Positions 46,692-58,842 of a stretch of DNA of 64,000 nucleotides are shown here, piece after piece. This stretch comes from Ancylobacter moscoviensis (GTDB taxonomy: Bacteria > Pseudomonadota > Alphaproteobacteria > Rhizobiales > Xanthobacteraceae), in the NCBI RefSeq assembly GCF_007559435.1, contig NZ_VMBP01000001.1:621406-685405 (forward strand), in the 5' to 3' direction. The translations under genes and the position numbers were made by a program. The notes beneath the pieces are model-generated. The model was not told where the DNA came from. It saw only the letters and a program-made list of their open reading frames with translations, and made no database searches. The number at the start of each line of letters is the position of its first letter. Within the stretch, counting starts at the first letter, position 1.

Positions 46692-47924
46692 ATGAGCGAG
46701 AGGCTGTGTCCGCGCGACGAGGCCGATGTGGTCGAGGCCGTGCGCTGGGCCGTTTCCAACGAGCGCACGCTGGATGTGGCGGGCTCCGGCTCCAAGGCGG
46801 CGCTCGGCCGGCACATCCAGACCGACGTCACGCTGGAGCTGAAGGGCCTCTCGGGCGTCACGCTCTACGAGCCGGAGGAACTGGTGCTGAGCGCCCGCGC
46901 CGGCACGCCGGTGGCGCAGATCGAGGCGCTGGTCGCCGACGCCAAGCAGATGATGGCCTTCGAGCCGATGGATTTCGGCCCGCTGCTGGGCCTGCCGGCG
47001 GGCGGCGGCACGCTGGGCGGGCTGATGGCCTGCAACCTCGCCGGCCCCCGCCGGCCGAGCGCCGGCGCGGCGCGCGACCATGCGCTGGGCATCCGGGCCG
47101 TCTCCGGCCGGGGCGAGGCGTTCAAGGCGGGCGGGCGCGTGGTGAAGAACGTCACCGGCTACGACCTGCCGCGCGGCCTTGCCGGCTCCTACGGCACCTT
47201 CGCCGCCTTCACCGAATTGACCATCAAGGTGCTGCCGCGCCCCGAGACGGTGGAGACGCTGCTGGTGCTCGGCCTCGATGACGCCGCCGCGGCGAGCGTG
47301 ATGAGCGGGGCGGTCGGCTCCTATTACGACGTCTCCGGCGCCGCCCATGTGCCGGCCGACGTCGCCGCGCGCATTCCCGTGGTGGCGGGCGCGGGGCGCA
47401 GCGTCACGGCGCTGCGGCTGGAGGGCGTGAAGCCCTCGATCCTGCACCGGCGCGGCAAGCTGGAAGAGATGCTGCGCGCGCGCGGCGCCCTGTCCTTCCT
47501 CGACGCGGACGGCTCGCACGCCTTCTGGCGCGCCATGCGCGACGTCCTGCCCTTCGCGCTCGCCGAGGGCGGCAATGTCGATACGGCGAAGGCGGTGTGG
47601 CGCGTCTCGGTGGCGCCCATGGCCGGCGCGTCCATCGGCGCGGCGCTGCGCGAGGCGGGGGCGATGAGCTTCTACGACTGGACCGGCGGCCTGGTCTGGA
47701 TCGAGATGGCCGATGCCGAGCCGCATACGCGGCGCGTGCGCGAGGCGGTGGCGCAGGCGGGCGGCGGCCACGCGACGCTGATCCGTGCCTCCGCCCCGGT
47801 CCGCGCGGCCGAGGAGGTGTTCCAGCCGCTCGACGCCATCACCGGCGCGCTGGTGAAGCGGATGAAGAGCGGTTTCGATCCCGGGCGGGTGCTGAGCCCC
47901 GGGCGCATGTACGCGGGAGTATAG
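46692..47924 (+). CDS. glcE: glycolate oxidase subunit GlcE (FAD-binding)
   Basis: Second FAD/PCMH-domain subunit of glycolate oxidase. The 410-residue protein has AGSGSKAALGRH near residue 35, LPAGGGTLGGLMACNLAGPRR near 105 with RDHALGIRAVSGRGE, and GRVVKNVTGYDLPR, all usual GlcE signatures. The C-terminal cap is shorter than in GlcD. It starts one base after the deaminase stop and ends three bases before glcF. Confidence 0.95.
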   Translation: MSERLCPRDEADVVEAVRWAVSNERTLDVAGSGSKAALGRHIQTDVTLELKGLSGVTLYEPEELVLSARAGTPVAQIEALVADAKQMMAFEPMDFGPLLGLPAGGGTLGGLMACNLAGPRRPSAGAARDHALGIRAVSGRGEAFKAGGRVVKNVTGYDLPRGLAGSYGTFAAFTELTIKVLPRPETVETLLVLGLDDAAAASVMSGAVGSYYDVSGAAHVPADVAARIPVVAGAGRSVTALRLEGVKPSILHRRGKLEEMLRARGALSFLDADGSHAFWRAMRDVLPFALAEGGNVDTAKAVWRVSVAPMAGASIGAALREAGAMSFYDWTGGLVWIEMADAEPHTRRVREAVAQAGGGHATLIRASAPVRAAEEVFQPLDAITGALVKRMKSGFDPGRVLSPGRMYAGV

Positions 47925-47927
47925 GCG

Positions 47928-49247
47928 ATGCAGACGAATTTCTCCCTGGCGCAGCTCGCCGACCCGCAGACCGCCCGCTCCGAACAGGTGCTGCGCGCGT
48001 GCGTGCATTGCGGCTTCTGCACCGCCACCTGTCCGACCTATGTGCTGCTGGGCGACGAGCTCGACAGCCCGCGCGGGCGCATCTACCTGATCAAGGACAT
48101 GCTGGAGAACGACCGGCCGGCCACCGCCGAGGTGGCCAAGCATGTTGACCGCTGCCTCTCCTGCCTCTCCTGCATGAGCACCTGCCCCTCGGGCGTGCAC
48201 TACATGCACCTGATCGACCATGCGCGCGATCACGTCGAGAAGACCTATCACCGCCCGCTGATGGACAAGCTGACCCGCGCGCTGCTGGCGCGGGTGCTGC
48301 CGAGCCGGCGGCTGTTCCGCCTCGCCATCAGCGGCGCGATGCTCGCCCGCCCCTTCGCCGGCCTGTTCGACGCCGTGCCGGGGCTGAAGCCGATCGCCGC
48401 CATGCTGCGCCTCGCGCCCGCCCGCCCGGCGTCGCGCTCGGCCAGCGAGGATGTGCGCCGCTTCGCGCCGCAGGGCGTCCGCCGCGCCCGCGTCGCCCTG
48501 CTCGACGGCTGCGCCCAGCCGGTGCTGCGGCCGGAGATCGACGAGGCGGCGATCCGGCTGATGACCCGCATGGGGGTGGAGATCGTGCGCCCCGCGGGCG
48601 GGGGCTGCTGCGGCTCGCTCACCCACCACATGGGCAAGGAGGACCTCGCGCTGGCCAATGCCCGCGCCAATGTCGACGCCTGGTGGCGCGAGATCGAGGG
48701 CGAAGGGCTGGACGCCATCATCGTCACCACCTCCGGCTGCGGCACGACGATCAAGGATTACGGCCACATGCTGCGCACCGACCCGGCCTATGCCGAGCGG
48801 GCGGCGAAGGTGTCGGCGCTGGCCAAGGACGTCAGCGAATTCCTCTCCGAGCACGAGCTGCCCACGCCGGTGATCCCGGCGGGCATCCGCGTCGCCTATC
48901 ACTCGGCCTGCTCGCTCCAGCACGGCCAGAAGGTGCGCGTGGCGCCGAAGGCGCTGCTCGCCAAGGCCGGCTTCACCGTGCTGGAGCCGGCGGAAGGGCA
49001 CCTGTGCTGCGGCTCGGCCGGCACCTACAACATCCTGCAGCCGGAGATCGCCGCGAAGCTGCGCGAGCGCAAGGTCGCCAATATCGAGCGGACGCTGCCG
49101 CAGATCGTCGCCGCCGGCAATATCGGCTGCATGACGCAGATCGGCGGCGGCACCGCCCTGCCGGTGGTGCACACGGTGGAGCTGCTGGACTGGGCGACCG
49201 GCGGGCCGCGGCCGGCGCAGATCGACGCGCTGCGGATCGCCGCCTGA
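47928..49247 (+). CDS. glcF: glycolate oxidase iron-sulfur subunit GlcF
   Basis: Electron-transfer subunit of glycolate oxidase. The 439-residue protein has two [4Fe-4S] motifs (ACVHCGFCTATCPTY near 25 and RCLSCLSCMSTCPSG near 78). Two CCG heterodisulfide-reductase-like domains follow (GGGCCGSLTHH near 223 and LCCGSAGTYN near 363). GGGAG is eight bases before ATG 47928. It is the last gene of the operon. Confidence 0.95.
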   Translation: MQTNFSLAQLADPQTARSEQVLRACVHCGFCTATCPTYVLLGDELDSPRGRIYLIKDMLENDRPATAEVAKHVDRCLSCLSCMSTCPSGVHYMHLIDHARDHVEKTYHRPLMDKLTRALLARVLPSRRLFRLAISGAMLARPFAGLFDAVPGLKPIAAMLRLAPARPASRSASEDVRRFAPQGVRRARVALLDGCAQPVLRPEIDEAAIRLMTRMGVEIVRPAGGGCCGSLTHHMGKEDLALANARANVDAWWREIEGEGLDAIIVTTSGCGTTIKDYGHMLRTDPAYAERAAKVSALAKDVSEFLSEHELPTPVIPAGIRVAYHSACSLQHGQKVRVAPKALLAKAGFTVLEPAEGHLCCGSAGTYNILQPEIAAKLRERKVANIERTLPQIVAAGNIGCMTQIGGGTALPVVHTVELLDWATGGPRPAQIDALRIAA

Positions 49248-49287
49248 CGCGGCAACCGGACCGAAAGGCCGACTGACGGGCAGGGCG

Positions 49288-49310
49288 GGCGCGGCTATCA
49301 TTGCCGCGCC
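49288..49310. other. hairpin between glcF and the asparaginase gene
   Basis: GGCGCGGC and GCCGCGCC form a perfect 8-bp stem with a 7-base AT-rich loop, 40 bases after the glcF stop. No T-run follows, so it may only be a weak 3'-end structure. Confidence 0.35.
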
Positions 49311-49347
49311 GCGCCTCCTCGCGGGGCCTCGCCCAGGGATCTGCCTC

Positions 49348-50337
49348 ATGTCGCGTCCGCGCCTTCTCGTCCTGTCGCTCGGCGGCACCATCACCATGAC
49401 CGCCTCCGCCGCCGGCGGCATCACCCCGACGCTGGGCGCGGCCGATCTGGTGGCGGCGGTGCCGGGGCTGGAGGCGGTGGCCGAGATCGAGGCGCGCTCG
49501 CCGCTGAAGGTCGGCAGCGTCTCGCTGACGCCCGAGAACATCGCCGAGGTGGCGCAGGACATCCGCACCGCCTTCGACGCGGGCTTCGACGGGGCCGTGG
49601 TCATACAGGGCACCGATACGATCGAGGAGACCGCCTTCATCCTCGACCTGCTGGTGCGCGACGAGCGCCCGGTGGTGGTGACCGGCGCCATGCGCGGGGC
49701 GCAGCAGCCGGGCGCCGACGGGCCGGCGAACCTTCTCTCCGCCGCCCTCGTCGCCGCCAACGACGCCGCGCGGGGGCTGGGCACGCTCGTGGTGCTGAAC
49801 GACGAGATCCATGCGGCGCGCTTCGCGCGCAAGGCGCATACCGCGCTTGCCTCCGCCTTCATCTCCGATACGGGCGGCCCGCTGGGGCTGGTGGCGGAAG
49901 GGCAGGCGCGGATCCTCGCCCGCGTGGCGCCTTCCCCCATGCCGGCCCTCGCTGCCGCGCCGGGCGGGCTGCCGGCGGTTGCACTGATCAAGATCGCCAT
50001 GGGCGATGACGGACGGCTGCTGCGGGCGGTGCCCGATCTCGGCTTCGCCGGCCTTGTCATCGAGGGCGCGGGGGCGGGGCATGTGCCCGGCGCCATCGCC
50101 GGGGCGGTCGGCGAGGTCGCGGCGCGGCTGCCGGTGCTGCTGGCGAGCCGCACGCTGGCCGGGCCGGCGTTCGAGCGTACCTACGGCTATCCTGGCTCGG
50201 AGATCGACCTGATCGGGCGCGGCGTCATCCCGGCGGGGCTGCTGAACGGCCTGAAGGCGCGGCTGCTGCTCGCCTTCGCGCTGCGTGCGGGATGGGAGCC
50301 GGAGACGATCCGCGCCGCCATCGCCGCCTATGGCTGA
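49348..50337 (+). CDS. asparaginase (type I/II bacterial family)
   Basis: Hydrolyses L-asparagine to aspartate and ammonia. The 329-residue protein has both catalytic Thr motifs: SLGGTITM near residue 12 and VIQGTDTIEETAF near 88, followed by RPVVVTGAMRGAQQPGADGPANL. There is no signal peptide, so it is cytoplasmic. Its end is 11 bases from the convergent mbfA. Confidence 0.93.
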   Translation: MSRPRLLVLSLGGTITMTASAAGGITPTLGAADLVAAVPGLEAVAEIEARSPLKVGSVSLTPENIAEVAQDIRTAFDAGFDGAVVIQGTDTIEETAFILDLLVRDERPVVVTGAMRGAQQPGADGPANLLSAALVAANDAARGLGTLVVLNDEIHAARFARKAHTALASAFISDTGGPLGLVAEGQARILARVAPSPMPALAAAPGGLPAVALIKIAMGDDGRLLRAVPDLGFAGLVIEGAGAGHVPGAIAGAVGEVAARLPVLLASRTLAGPAFERTYGYPGSEIDLIGRGVIPAGLLNGLKARLLLAFALRAGWEPETIRAAIAAYG

Positions 50338-50348
50338 GCCCGCGCGGC

Positions 50349-51305
50349 TCAGGAACTGCCGATGAAGATGCCGGTGGCGAGCACCAGGATGCCGCCCAGC
50401 ACCACCTGCACGATGGCCGAGGTGAACGGCGTCTCCATGTAGTGGGTGCGGATATAGGCAATGGCGGCGAGCTCGAAGGCGACCACCACGCCGGCGACCG
50501 CCGTGGCGGTCCAGAAATCCGGGATCAGATAGGGCAGGGTGTGGCCGAGGCCGCCCAGCGTGGTCATCACGCCGCAGGCGATGCCGCGCGGCCACGGGCT
50601 GCCGCGGCCGGTGATCGCGCCGTCGTCCGACAGGCCCTCGGTGAGGCCCATGGAGATGCCCGCCCCGATCGAGGCGGCGAGGCCGACCAGGAAGGCGGCC
50701 CAGCTGTCCTGCGTGGCGAAGGCAGCGGCGAAGATCGGCGCCAGCGTCGAGATCGAGCCGTCGATGAGGCCGGCGAGGCCGGGCTGGACGATCTGCAGCA
50801 CGAAGATGCGGTGGGCGGTGGCTTCCTCCGATTCCTTCTCGCCGCTGGTCTCGATCCGCCCGCCGAGCTCCTGCGCCAGCGTCTCGTGCGCGCTTTCCGC
50901 CTCGGCGAGGTCGGCGAGCAGCCGGCGCGTATCGGCGTCGCGGGCGCGCTCGGCGGCCTTCACGTAGAACTGCTGCGCCTCGTACTCCATCATCTCCGCC
51001 TGCCGGCGCACCGCGTCGATGCGCAGCGTTTCCAGCAGCCAGAGCGGGTTGCGCTTGAGGAAGCCCTTCACGTCCTGCCGGGTGATGTAGGGCAGCTCGC
51101 CACCAAACTTGCGGCGGTAGAGCTCGTGCAGCGCGTGGCGGTGGCCGTGCTCCTCCTCCGCCATGCGCTCGAACATCGCCGCCGTCGCGGGGTAGTCGGC
51201 CTTCAGCCGCGCGGCGTATTGGAGGTAGATGCGCGCATCCTCCTCCTCGTTGGAGATGGCGAGGCCGAGAATCTCGGCCTCGGTGAGGTCGTCGAAGCGC
51301 TTCAT
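50349..51305 (-). CDS. mbfA: membrane-bound ferritin-like iron exporter MbfA (rubrerythrin-VIT1 fusion)
   Basis: A 318-residue fusion: an N-terminal ferritin-like four-helix domain with iron-binding acids in ISNEEEDARIYL, MAEEEHGHRHAL, EMMEYEAQQFYVKAAE and AEAESAHETL, then a membrane VIT1/CCC1-type domain (about 165-318). The latter has LQIVQPGLAGLIDGSISTLAP and AGISMGLTEGLSDDG. Homologues in Agrobacterium and Bradyrhizobium export iron and protect against iron and peroxide stress, and are repressed by Irr when iron is scarce. An Irr-box-like dyad lies 17 bases upstream of the start, supporting the same control here. Confidence 0.93.
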   Translation of the reverse strand: MKRFDDLTEAEILGLAISNEEEDARIYLQYAARLKADYPATAAMFERMAEEEHGHRHALHELYRRKFGGELPYITRQDVKGFLKRNPLWLLETLRIDAVRRQAEMMEYEAQQFYVKAAERARDADTRRLLADLAEAESAHETLAQELGGRIETSGEKESEEATAHRIFVLQIVQPGLAGLIDGSISTLAPIFAAAFATQDSWAAFLVGLAASIGAGISMGLTEGLSDDGAITGRGSPWPRGIACGVMTTLGGLGHTLPYLIPDFWTATAVAGVVVAFELAAIAYIRTHYMETPFTSAIVQVVLGGILVLATGIFIGSS

Positions 51306-51321
51306 CGAGGATGTCCGGAAT

Positions 51322-51346
51322 TCAGATTAGAACTAATCTAATCTGA
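51322..51346 (-). promoter_or_regulatory. Irr-type iron control element (ICE-like) upstream of mbfA
   Basis: TCAGATTAG and CTAATCTGA form a perfect 9-bp dyad with a 7-base spacer. Nested in it, TTAGAA-CTA-ATCTAA differs by one base from the TTAGAA-N3-TTCTAA core I know for rhizobial ICE/Irr boxes. A second nested dyad (GATTAG-AA-CTAATC) means three related half-sites overlap. Binding by Irr is inferred. Confidence 0.65.
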
Positions 51347-51419
51347 TGCCCCGAAGCTGTCGATCCGCTGACAGTCACGGCCGCCATGCGTGCGGCGAAT
51401 GGCGCGGCGTCGCCCGGCG

Positions 51420-51451
51420 CAAATGAAACGGGGCGCCCGAAGGCGCCCCGT
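51420..51451 (-). terminator. rho-independent terminator of pnp
   Basis: On the minus strand, ACGGGGCGCC-TTCG-GGCGCCCCGT forms a perfect 10-bp stem with a UUCG tetraloop followed by TTTCATTT. It lies 26 bases after the pnp stop and separates pnp from mbfA. Confidence 0.88.
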
Positions 51452-51477
51452 CGACAATCCTGGGAGGATGCGGCCGA

Positions 51478-53634
<2,157 letters not shown>

Positions 53635-53832
53635 GTCTGTCTCTGGCTTTCCGAAGCGGGAGCCATGGGCAAGACGGCGAGAGGCTCGGATGCGTCCCAT
53701 CGGGACGGATGTTCAAGCCTCCGGCGATCCTGCCATGGCGCGCCGCTTCTCATCGGTCGCGGCGAGCCCCATGCCCGCCGCCTTGCGGATGTCGGCACCG
53801 CGGACCATCCGCCGGCGCCGTCTTTCAAAGAG

Positions 53833-53867
53833 CGCGAGGCCCGCACGGTCGCCGTGCGAGCCTCGCG
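53833..53867 (-). terminator. long hairpin after rpsO (terminator or processing site)
   Basis: CGCGAGGC-x-CGCACG pairs with CGTGCG-x-GCCTCGCG (14 bp, one mismatch, 5-base loop), eight bases after the rpsO stop. It is followed on the minus strand by CTCTTTG. The T-run is weak, so partial read-through into pnp is expected. In E. coli the rpsO-pnp intergenic RNA is cut by RNase III, and a double-stranded target of that sort would fit. Confidence 0.75.
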
Positions 53868-53874
53868 GGATGCG

Positions 53875-54144
53875 TCAGCGGCGGATGCCCAGCCGCTCGA
53901 TCAGGGACTTGTAGCGCCCTTCCTCGGTCTTCTTGAGATAGTCGAGGAGGCCGCGGCGCTGGGACACCAGCTTGAGAAGGCCGCGACGGGAATGGTTGTC
54001 CTTGCCGTGGCTCTTGAAATGCTGGGTGAGGTTCACGATGCGCTCGGTGAGGATCGCGACCTGCACTTCCGCCGAACCGGTGTCGCCCGGCTTGGTGGCG
54101 TATTCCTTGATGAGCACCTGCTTGCGCTCGGCAGTGATCGACAT
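53875..54144 (-). CDS. rpsO: 30S ribosomal protein S15
   Basis: Primary 16S rRNA-binding protein. The 89 residues include [19 protein letters not shown] and [15 protein letters not shown], with [17 protein letters not shown] at the end, all canonical. AAGGA is seven bases before ATG 54144. Confidence 0.98.
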   Translation of the reverse strand: MSITAERKQVLIKEYATKPGDTGSAEVQVAILTERIVNLTQHFKSHGKDNHSRRGLLKLVSQRRGLLDYLKKTEEGRYKSLIERLGIRR

Positions 54145-54451
54145 CGGTAAGTCCTTTCGTCATGACGTCGGTGGATGGCGGCGCGTCCGGGTCGGGCCTG
54201 TCGAGGCCGTCGGGAGAGCGCTTCGCCGGTTCCGCAGTTCGGCCGGGCCGGGATGTCGTCCAGCGCGGTCAAATAGCTGCGGGTCGCGCGGACACAGGTC
54301 CGCAACGCGGCCGCAACATACACGAAAACGCCAGTCTGGCTAGCGGCACGTGCGCGGGCCCGGCCGGGGCGCGGGGGCGGAAGAGCCGTCGGCGGCCGGG
54401 ACGTGCTCGGCCCTGACGGCTTCTCCCGGCCCGAGGCGACCGGCGGCCAAC
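54145..54451. other. 307-base gap between truB and rpsO
   Basis: Both genes are on the minus strand, so this must hold the rpsO leader and possibly its promoter. I see no clear promoter, terminator or member of the repeat families here. Confidence 0.45.
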
Positions 54452-55456
54452 TCACTTGCCCGAATGGAAGATCCGCTTCGGGTGGATTTCACCGGCCTCC
54501 GCCTCGCCGAGCGCGACCAGCCGGCCGCCGGCGGTGATGGCGACGGGGCCTTCCAGGATCGGCGCGTCGCGGCCGCGCAGGATGATCGGCTGGCCATGGG
54601 CGAGGCGGGAGGCCTCGGCCGGCGAGACGCGCAGCGCGGGCAGGCTGTCGAGCCCGATCTCGACCGGGCGCAGCGCCTGCATGGGAGCGGCGTCGTCCAT
54701 CGCCTCGGACATCTCGCGCAGCCGCGCCAGCGGGATCAGCTCCTCCTCGGCGAAGGTGCCGACGCGGGTCCGGCGCAGGGCCGAGATATGCCCGCGGGTG
54801 CCGAGCGCGCGGCCGAAATCGCGAGCCAGCGAGCGCACATAGGTGCCCTTGCCGCACTCGGCCTCGAAGACCGCGTGGTCGGCGTCGGGCTGCTCGATCA
54901 GCTCCAGCGAATGGATGACGACGGTGCGGGCGGCGAGCTGCACCTCCACGCCGTCGCGGGCGAGGTCATAGGCGCGCTCGCCGTTGATCTTGAGCGCCGA
55001 GAAGGCGGGCGGGACCTGCTCGATCTCGCCGCGGAAATCCTCCAGTACGGCGAGGATCGCCTCGCGCGCCGGGCGCAGCTCGGAGGTGACGACCGCCTGC
55101 CCCTCGCTGTCGTCGGTGTCGGTCTCGATGCCCCAGCGCACGGTGAAGCGGTAGACCTTGCGCCCGTCCATGACGAAGGGGACGGTCTTGGTGGCCTCGC
55201 CCAGTGCGATCGGCAGGCAGCCGGAGGCGAGCGGGTCGAGCGTGCCGGCATGGCCGGCCTTCTTGGCCGAGAACAGCCATTTGACCGCGCCGACCGCCTG
55301 GGTCGAGGTCATGCCGACCGGCTTGTCGAGCAGCACCCAGCCGTCAATGTCGCGCTTGGGGCGGCGCTTCTTCGGCGCCTCGGCGGCGGGGACCGCATCG
55401 GATGGCGCGGCGTCGGTCTGCGCGGCGTGGAATTGCGTGGCGAGCGGGGCGTTCAT
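54452..55456 (-). CDS. truB: tRNA pseudouridine(55) synthase
   Basis: Makes pseudouridine 55 in the T-loop of all tRNAs. The 334-residue protein begins with a ~38-residue Ala/Lys-rich extension, then [21 protein letters not shown], the catalytic-Asp motif [18 protein letters not shown], and [24 protein letters not shown] and a C-terminal PUA-like part follow. ATG 55456 overlaps the rbfA stop by four bases. Confidence 0.97.
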   Translation of the reverse strand: MNAPLATQFHAAQTDAAPSDAVPAAEAPKKRRPKRDIDGWVLLDKPVGMTSTQAVGAVKWLFSAKKAGHAGTLDPLASGCLPIALGEATKTVPFVMDGRKVYRFTVRWGIETDTDDSEGQAVVTSELRPAREAILAVLEDFRGEIEQVPPAFSALKINGERAYDLARDGVEVQLAARTVVIHSLELIEQPDADHAVFEAECGKGTYVRSLARDFGRALGTRGHISALRRTRVGTFAEEELIPLARLREMSEAMDDAAPMQALRPVEIGLDSLPALRVSPAEASRLAHGQPIILRGRDAPILEGPVAITAGGRLVALGEAEAGEIHPKRIFHSGK

Positions 55457-55878
55457 TCCTCGTCCTCTTGCCTGTCGTTGTCGTCCTGTCCGTCGAGATC
55501 GCGCTGCACCTGCGGCGAGCGCAGCAGCGCGTCGATGCGCGCGCCTTCCTCGAAGGAGGTGTCGATGCGGAAGCGCAGCTCGGGGACGAACTTCAGCTCG
55601 ACCCGGCGGCCGATCTCGCCGCGCAGCGGCTTGGCGTTGGTCGCCAGCGCGTCGATGGCCGCCTTCGGGTCCTTGCCGCCGAGCGGCATGACGTAGCAGG
55701 TGGCGATCTTCAGGTCGGGGCTCATGCGCACTTCGGGGACGGTGATGATCACCCGCGAGAGCGCCGGATCGGGCAGGTCGCCCCGCGCGAGAATCTCGGC
55801 GAGGGCGTGGCGCACCAGTTCGCCCACGCGCAACTGGCGCTGGCTCGGGCCGGAACCCGAGCTCGCTTTGTTCTTCAT
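55453..55878 (-). CDS. rbfA: ribosome-binding factor A
   Basis: KH-fold factor for 16S rRNA 5'-end maturation and cold adaptation. About 141 residues with [39 protein letters not shown] and the AxG-kink region [22 protein letters not shown]. The C-terminal tail is Asp/Glu/Gln-rich. ATG 55878 is preferred to an upstream TTG at 55887. Confidence 0.96.
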   Translation of the reverse strand: MKNKASSGSGPSQRQLRVGELVRHALAEILARGDLPDPALSRVIITVPEVRMSPDLKIATCYVMPLGGKDPKAAIDALATNAKPLRGEIGRRVELKFVPELRFRIDTSFEEGARIDALLRSPQVQRDLDGQDDNDRQEDEE

Positions 55879-55993
55879 GATGCACAAACCTTCAGGGCCT
55901 CCGCCCGCGAACCGCAGGCGGGGAAGCCGGCTTCGACCGGAGCGCGCGGGCTTGGACCGCTCGCCCCCGTGGATGTTCTGCGCCGAGGGCGCG

Positions 55994-56019
55994 GCCGCTC
56001 CCCGCGTGCGGGAAGCGGC
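55994..56019 (-). other. hairpin between infB and rbfA
   Basis: GCCGCTCCCCGC can pair with GCGGGAAGCGGC (one mismatch, very short loop), 15 bases after the infB stop. No T-run follows, so it is more likely a processing or stability element than a terminator. Confidence 0.4.
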
Positions 56020-56034
56020 GAAGGGAGGCTGTCA

Positions 56035-58776
56035 TCAGAGCGTGCGCTGCACGACCTCGACGCGGTAGCACTCGATGACGTCGCCGGCGCGCATGTCCTG
56101 GTAGTTCTCGAAGGACATGCCGCATTCCTGGCCGGCCTGCACCACGTTGACCGCATCCTTGAAGCGGTTGAGCGTGGCGAGCTTGCCCTCGTGGATCACG
56201 ACGTTGTCGCGGATCAGGCGGACATGCTGGCCGCGCTCGACGGTGCCGTCGGTGACGAGGCAGCCGGCCACCTTGCCCACCTTGGAGACCGCGAAGATCT
56301 CCTTGATGAGAGCGTTGCCGAGCATGGTCTCGCGGTTGACCGGGGCGAGCAGGCCGCCCATCGCCGCCTTCACGTCGTCCACGAGGTCGTAGATGATGTT
56401 GTAGTAGCGGATTTCGATGCCGGCACGCTCGGCCGCGTCGCGCGCTTCCTTGTTGGCGCGCACGTTGAACGCGATGATCGCCGCGCCGGCCGTCTCGGCC
56501 AGCGTCACGTCGCTCTCGTTCACGCCGCCCGCGCCGGAGTGGATGATGCGGGCCTGCACCTCGTCGGTGCCGAGCTTCTCCAGCGAGGAGATGATCGCCT
56601 CGACCGAGCCGGACACGTCGCCCTTGATGATGAGCGGGAATTCCTTCCGGCCGGCCGTCTTGGCCTGGCTCATCATCTGTTCCAGCGAACCGCGGACGGT
56701 GGCGGAGCGGGCCGCCGCCTTCTCGCGCTTCTGGCGCTGGCGGTAGTCGGTGATCTCGCGGGCGCGGGCTTCGCTCTCGACCACGGCGAGGCGGTCGCCC
56801 GCCTCGGGGGTGCCGTTGAAGCCGAGCACCTCGACCGGGAAGGACGGCCCGGCGGCGGCGACGTTGGCGCCCTTGTCGTCGATCAGCGCGCGCACGCGGC
56901 CGAGCTCGGCGCCGGCCACCACGATGTCGCCGACCCGCAGCGTGCCGCGCTGCACGAGCACGGTGGCGACGGGACCGCGGCCGCGGTCGAGCTTGGCCTC
57001 GATGACGGTGCCTTCCGCGTCGCGGTTGGGGTTCGCCTTGAGGTCGAGCACTTCCGCCTGCAGGCTGATCGCCTCCAGCAGCTTGTCGAGATTGGTCTGG
57101 GCCTTGGCCGAGACCTCGACTTCGAGCGTGTCGCCGCCGAGGCTTTCGACCTGCACCTCGTGCTGGAGCAGCTCGGTGCGCACGCGCTCGGGCTTGGCGT
57201 CGGGCTTGTCGATCTTGTTGATCGCCACGATGAGCGGCACCTTGGCCGCGCGGGCGTGATTGATGGCCTCGACCGTCTGCGGCATCACGCCGTCATCGGC
57301 CGCCACCACCAGCACCACGATGTCCGTCACCTTGGCGCCGCGGGCGCGCATCGCCGTGAAGGCGGCGTGGCCGGGCGTGTCGATGAAGGTGATCTTGCCG
57401 CCGAGCGGCGAGGTCACCTGATAGGCGCCGATGTGCTGGGTGATGCCGCCGGCTTCGCCGGAGACCACGTTGGCCTTGCGGATGGCGTCGAGCAGCGAGG
57501 TCTTGCCGTGGTCGACATGGCCCATGATGGTCACGACCGGCGGACGCGGCTCCAGATCCTCGGCGGTGTCGACCGTATCGAACAGGCCTTCCTCGACGTC
57601 GGATTCGGCGACGCGGCGCACGGTGTGGCCGAGTTCCTCGGCGATGAGCTGGGCGGTGTCGGCGTCGATCACGTCGGTGATCTTCACCATCTGGCCCTGC
57701 TTCATCAGCAGGCGAATGACGTCCACCGCGCGCTCGGCCATGCGGTTGGCGAGCTCCTGGATGGAGATCGTCTCCGGGACCGTGACCTCGCGGGCGATCT
57801 TTTCCTTCGCCTCCACCTGACGGTGGCCGCTCATGCGCTGGGTGCGGCGACGGAACGAGGCGACCGAACGCTGGCGCTCGTCTTCGCTGGACTGGGCGGT
57901 GACGACGGTCAGGCGGCCGCGGCTCTTCTCGGCGCCGGCCGGCGTACGGGTCGGCTTGGGCGGCGTCACGGGGCGCGCGGGCGCGCCGCCGGGACCGCGG
58001 CGGACGGGACGACGATCGTCGTCCTCGCCGTCCATGGTCTGGGTGCGCGGGGTGGCAACACGCGGCGCGCCGACTTCCGGACGCGGCGCGGCGGCCGGGT
58101 TGGAGGGCTGGGCGGCGCGGGGCGCGGGAGCGCTCGCGGAGGGAGCGGCGGCCGGGGCCGGGGCATCCTCGCCGAAGCGCTTGCGCGCCTCCTGCTCGGA
58201 CTTGCGCTTGGCCTCCTCCTCGAAGGCGCGGCGGGCCTCTTCCTCGCGCTTGCGGGCCTCGGCGGCCTCGCGCTCGACCTTCTCGCGCGCCTCGCGCTCG
58301 GCGCGGCGGCGGGCCTCTTCCTCGGCGATGCGGCGTTCCTCGACCTCACGGATGCGGGCATCCTGCAGGGCGGCGGCGCGGGCGCGCGCCTCCTCCTCGG
58401 TCAGGGTGCGCAGCACCACGCCGCCGGGACGGTTGCCCTGCGGGGCCGGGCGCGGACCGGAGGTGTTGGCGCCCGGCGCGGGCTGCGTGCGCAGCGGCGG
58501 GCGGCCGGAGGGCTGGGTCTGTGCGGGGCGCGGCGCCTGCTGGCCGGCCGGAGCGGATGCCGGCGGCGAGGCGGGCGCGGCGGCCGGCGCATCGGGCTTC
58601 TCGCCCGGGCCGAGCACACGGCGCTTCACCTTCTCCACCACGACGGACTTGGACCGTCCGTGGCTGAAGCTCTGGCGGACGACGCCCTGCTCGACAGGTC
58701 GCTTGAGCGTGAGGGTGGTCTTGCCGCCCTGTCCAACGCCCATCGTCTTCTCGCCGGGGTTCTTCGTATCGGTCAT
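56035..58776 (-). CDS. infB: translation initiation factor IF-2
   Basis: GTPase that places initiator tRNA on the 30S subunit. The 913-residue protein has a short N-terminal domain ([20 protein letters not shown]). A ~300-residue low-complexity region follows: Pro/Ala-rich, then a highly charged Glu/Arg/Ala helix typical of IF-2. Next come the conserved core with GTPase motifs [25 protein letters not shown] and NKIDKPDA, and the C-terminal domains ending [22 protein letters not shown] 58776 begins the family-like N-terminus. Confidence 0.97.
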   Translation of the reverse strand: MTDTKNPGEKTMGVGQGGKTTLTLKRPVEQGVVRQSFSHGRSKSVVVEKVKRRVLGPGEKPDAPAAAPASPPASAPAGQQAPRPAQTQPSGRPPLRTQPAPGANTSGPRPAPQGNRPGGVVLRTLTEEEARARAAALQDARIREVEERRIAEEEARRRAEREAREKVEREAAEARKREEEARRAFEEEAKRKSEQEARKRFGEDAPAPAAAPSASAPAPRAAQPSNPAAAPRPEVGAPRVATPRTQTMDGEDDDRRPVRRGPGGAPARPVTPPKPTRTPAGAEKSRGRLTVVTAQSSEDERQRSVASFRRRTQRMSGHRQVEAKEKIAREVTVPETISIQELANRMAERAVDVIRLLMKQGQMVKITDVIDADTAQLIAEELGHTVRRVAESDVEEGLFDTVDTAEDLEPRPPVVTIMGHVDHGKTSLLDAIRKANVVSGEAGGITQHIGAYQVTSPLGGKITFIDTPGHAAFTAMRARGAKVTDIVVLVVAADDGVMPQTVEAINHARAAKVPLIVAINKIDKPDAKPERVRTELLQHEVQVESLGGDTLEVEVSAKAQTNLDKLLEAISLQAEVLDLKANPNRDAEGTVIEAKLDRGRGPVATVLVQRGTLRVGDIVVAGAELGRVRALIDDKGANVAAAGPSFPVEVLGFNGTPEAGDRLAVVESEARAREITDYRQRQKREKAAARSATVRGSLEQMMSQAKTAGRKEFPLIIKGDVSGSVEAIISSLEKLGTDEVQARIIHSGAGGVNESDVTLAETAGAAIIAFNVRANKEARDAAERAGIEIRYYNIIYDLVDDVKAAMGGLLAPVNRETMLGNALIKEIFAVSKVGKVAGCLVTDGTVERGQHVRLIRDNVVIHEGKLATLNRFKDAVNVVQAGQECGMSFENYQDMRAGDVIECYRVEVVQRTL

Positions 58777-58842
58777 TCGGTATCCGTTCCTGTACCTCCC
58801 CGCCTCATCGCGGGAAGGTGCCACTTCCGTCCGCCAGCCTGC

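Noticed and set aside
46611-50153. Minus-strand open frame of about 1180 codons across glcE, glcF and asparaginase
   Set aside because: Antisense shadow of three clearly identified genes; translated sequence is His/Arg/Ala-rich with no family signature.
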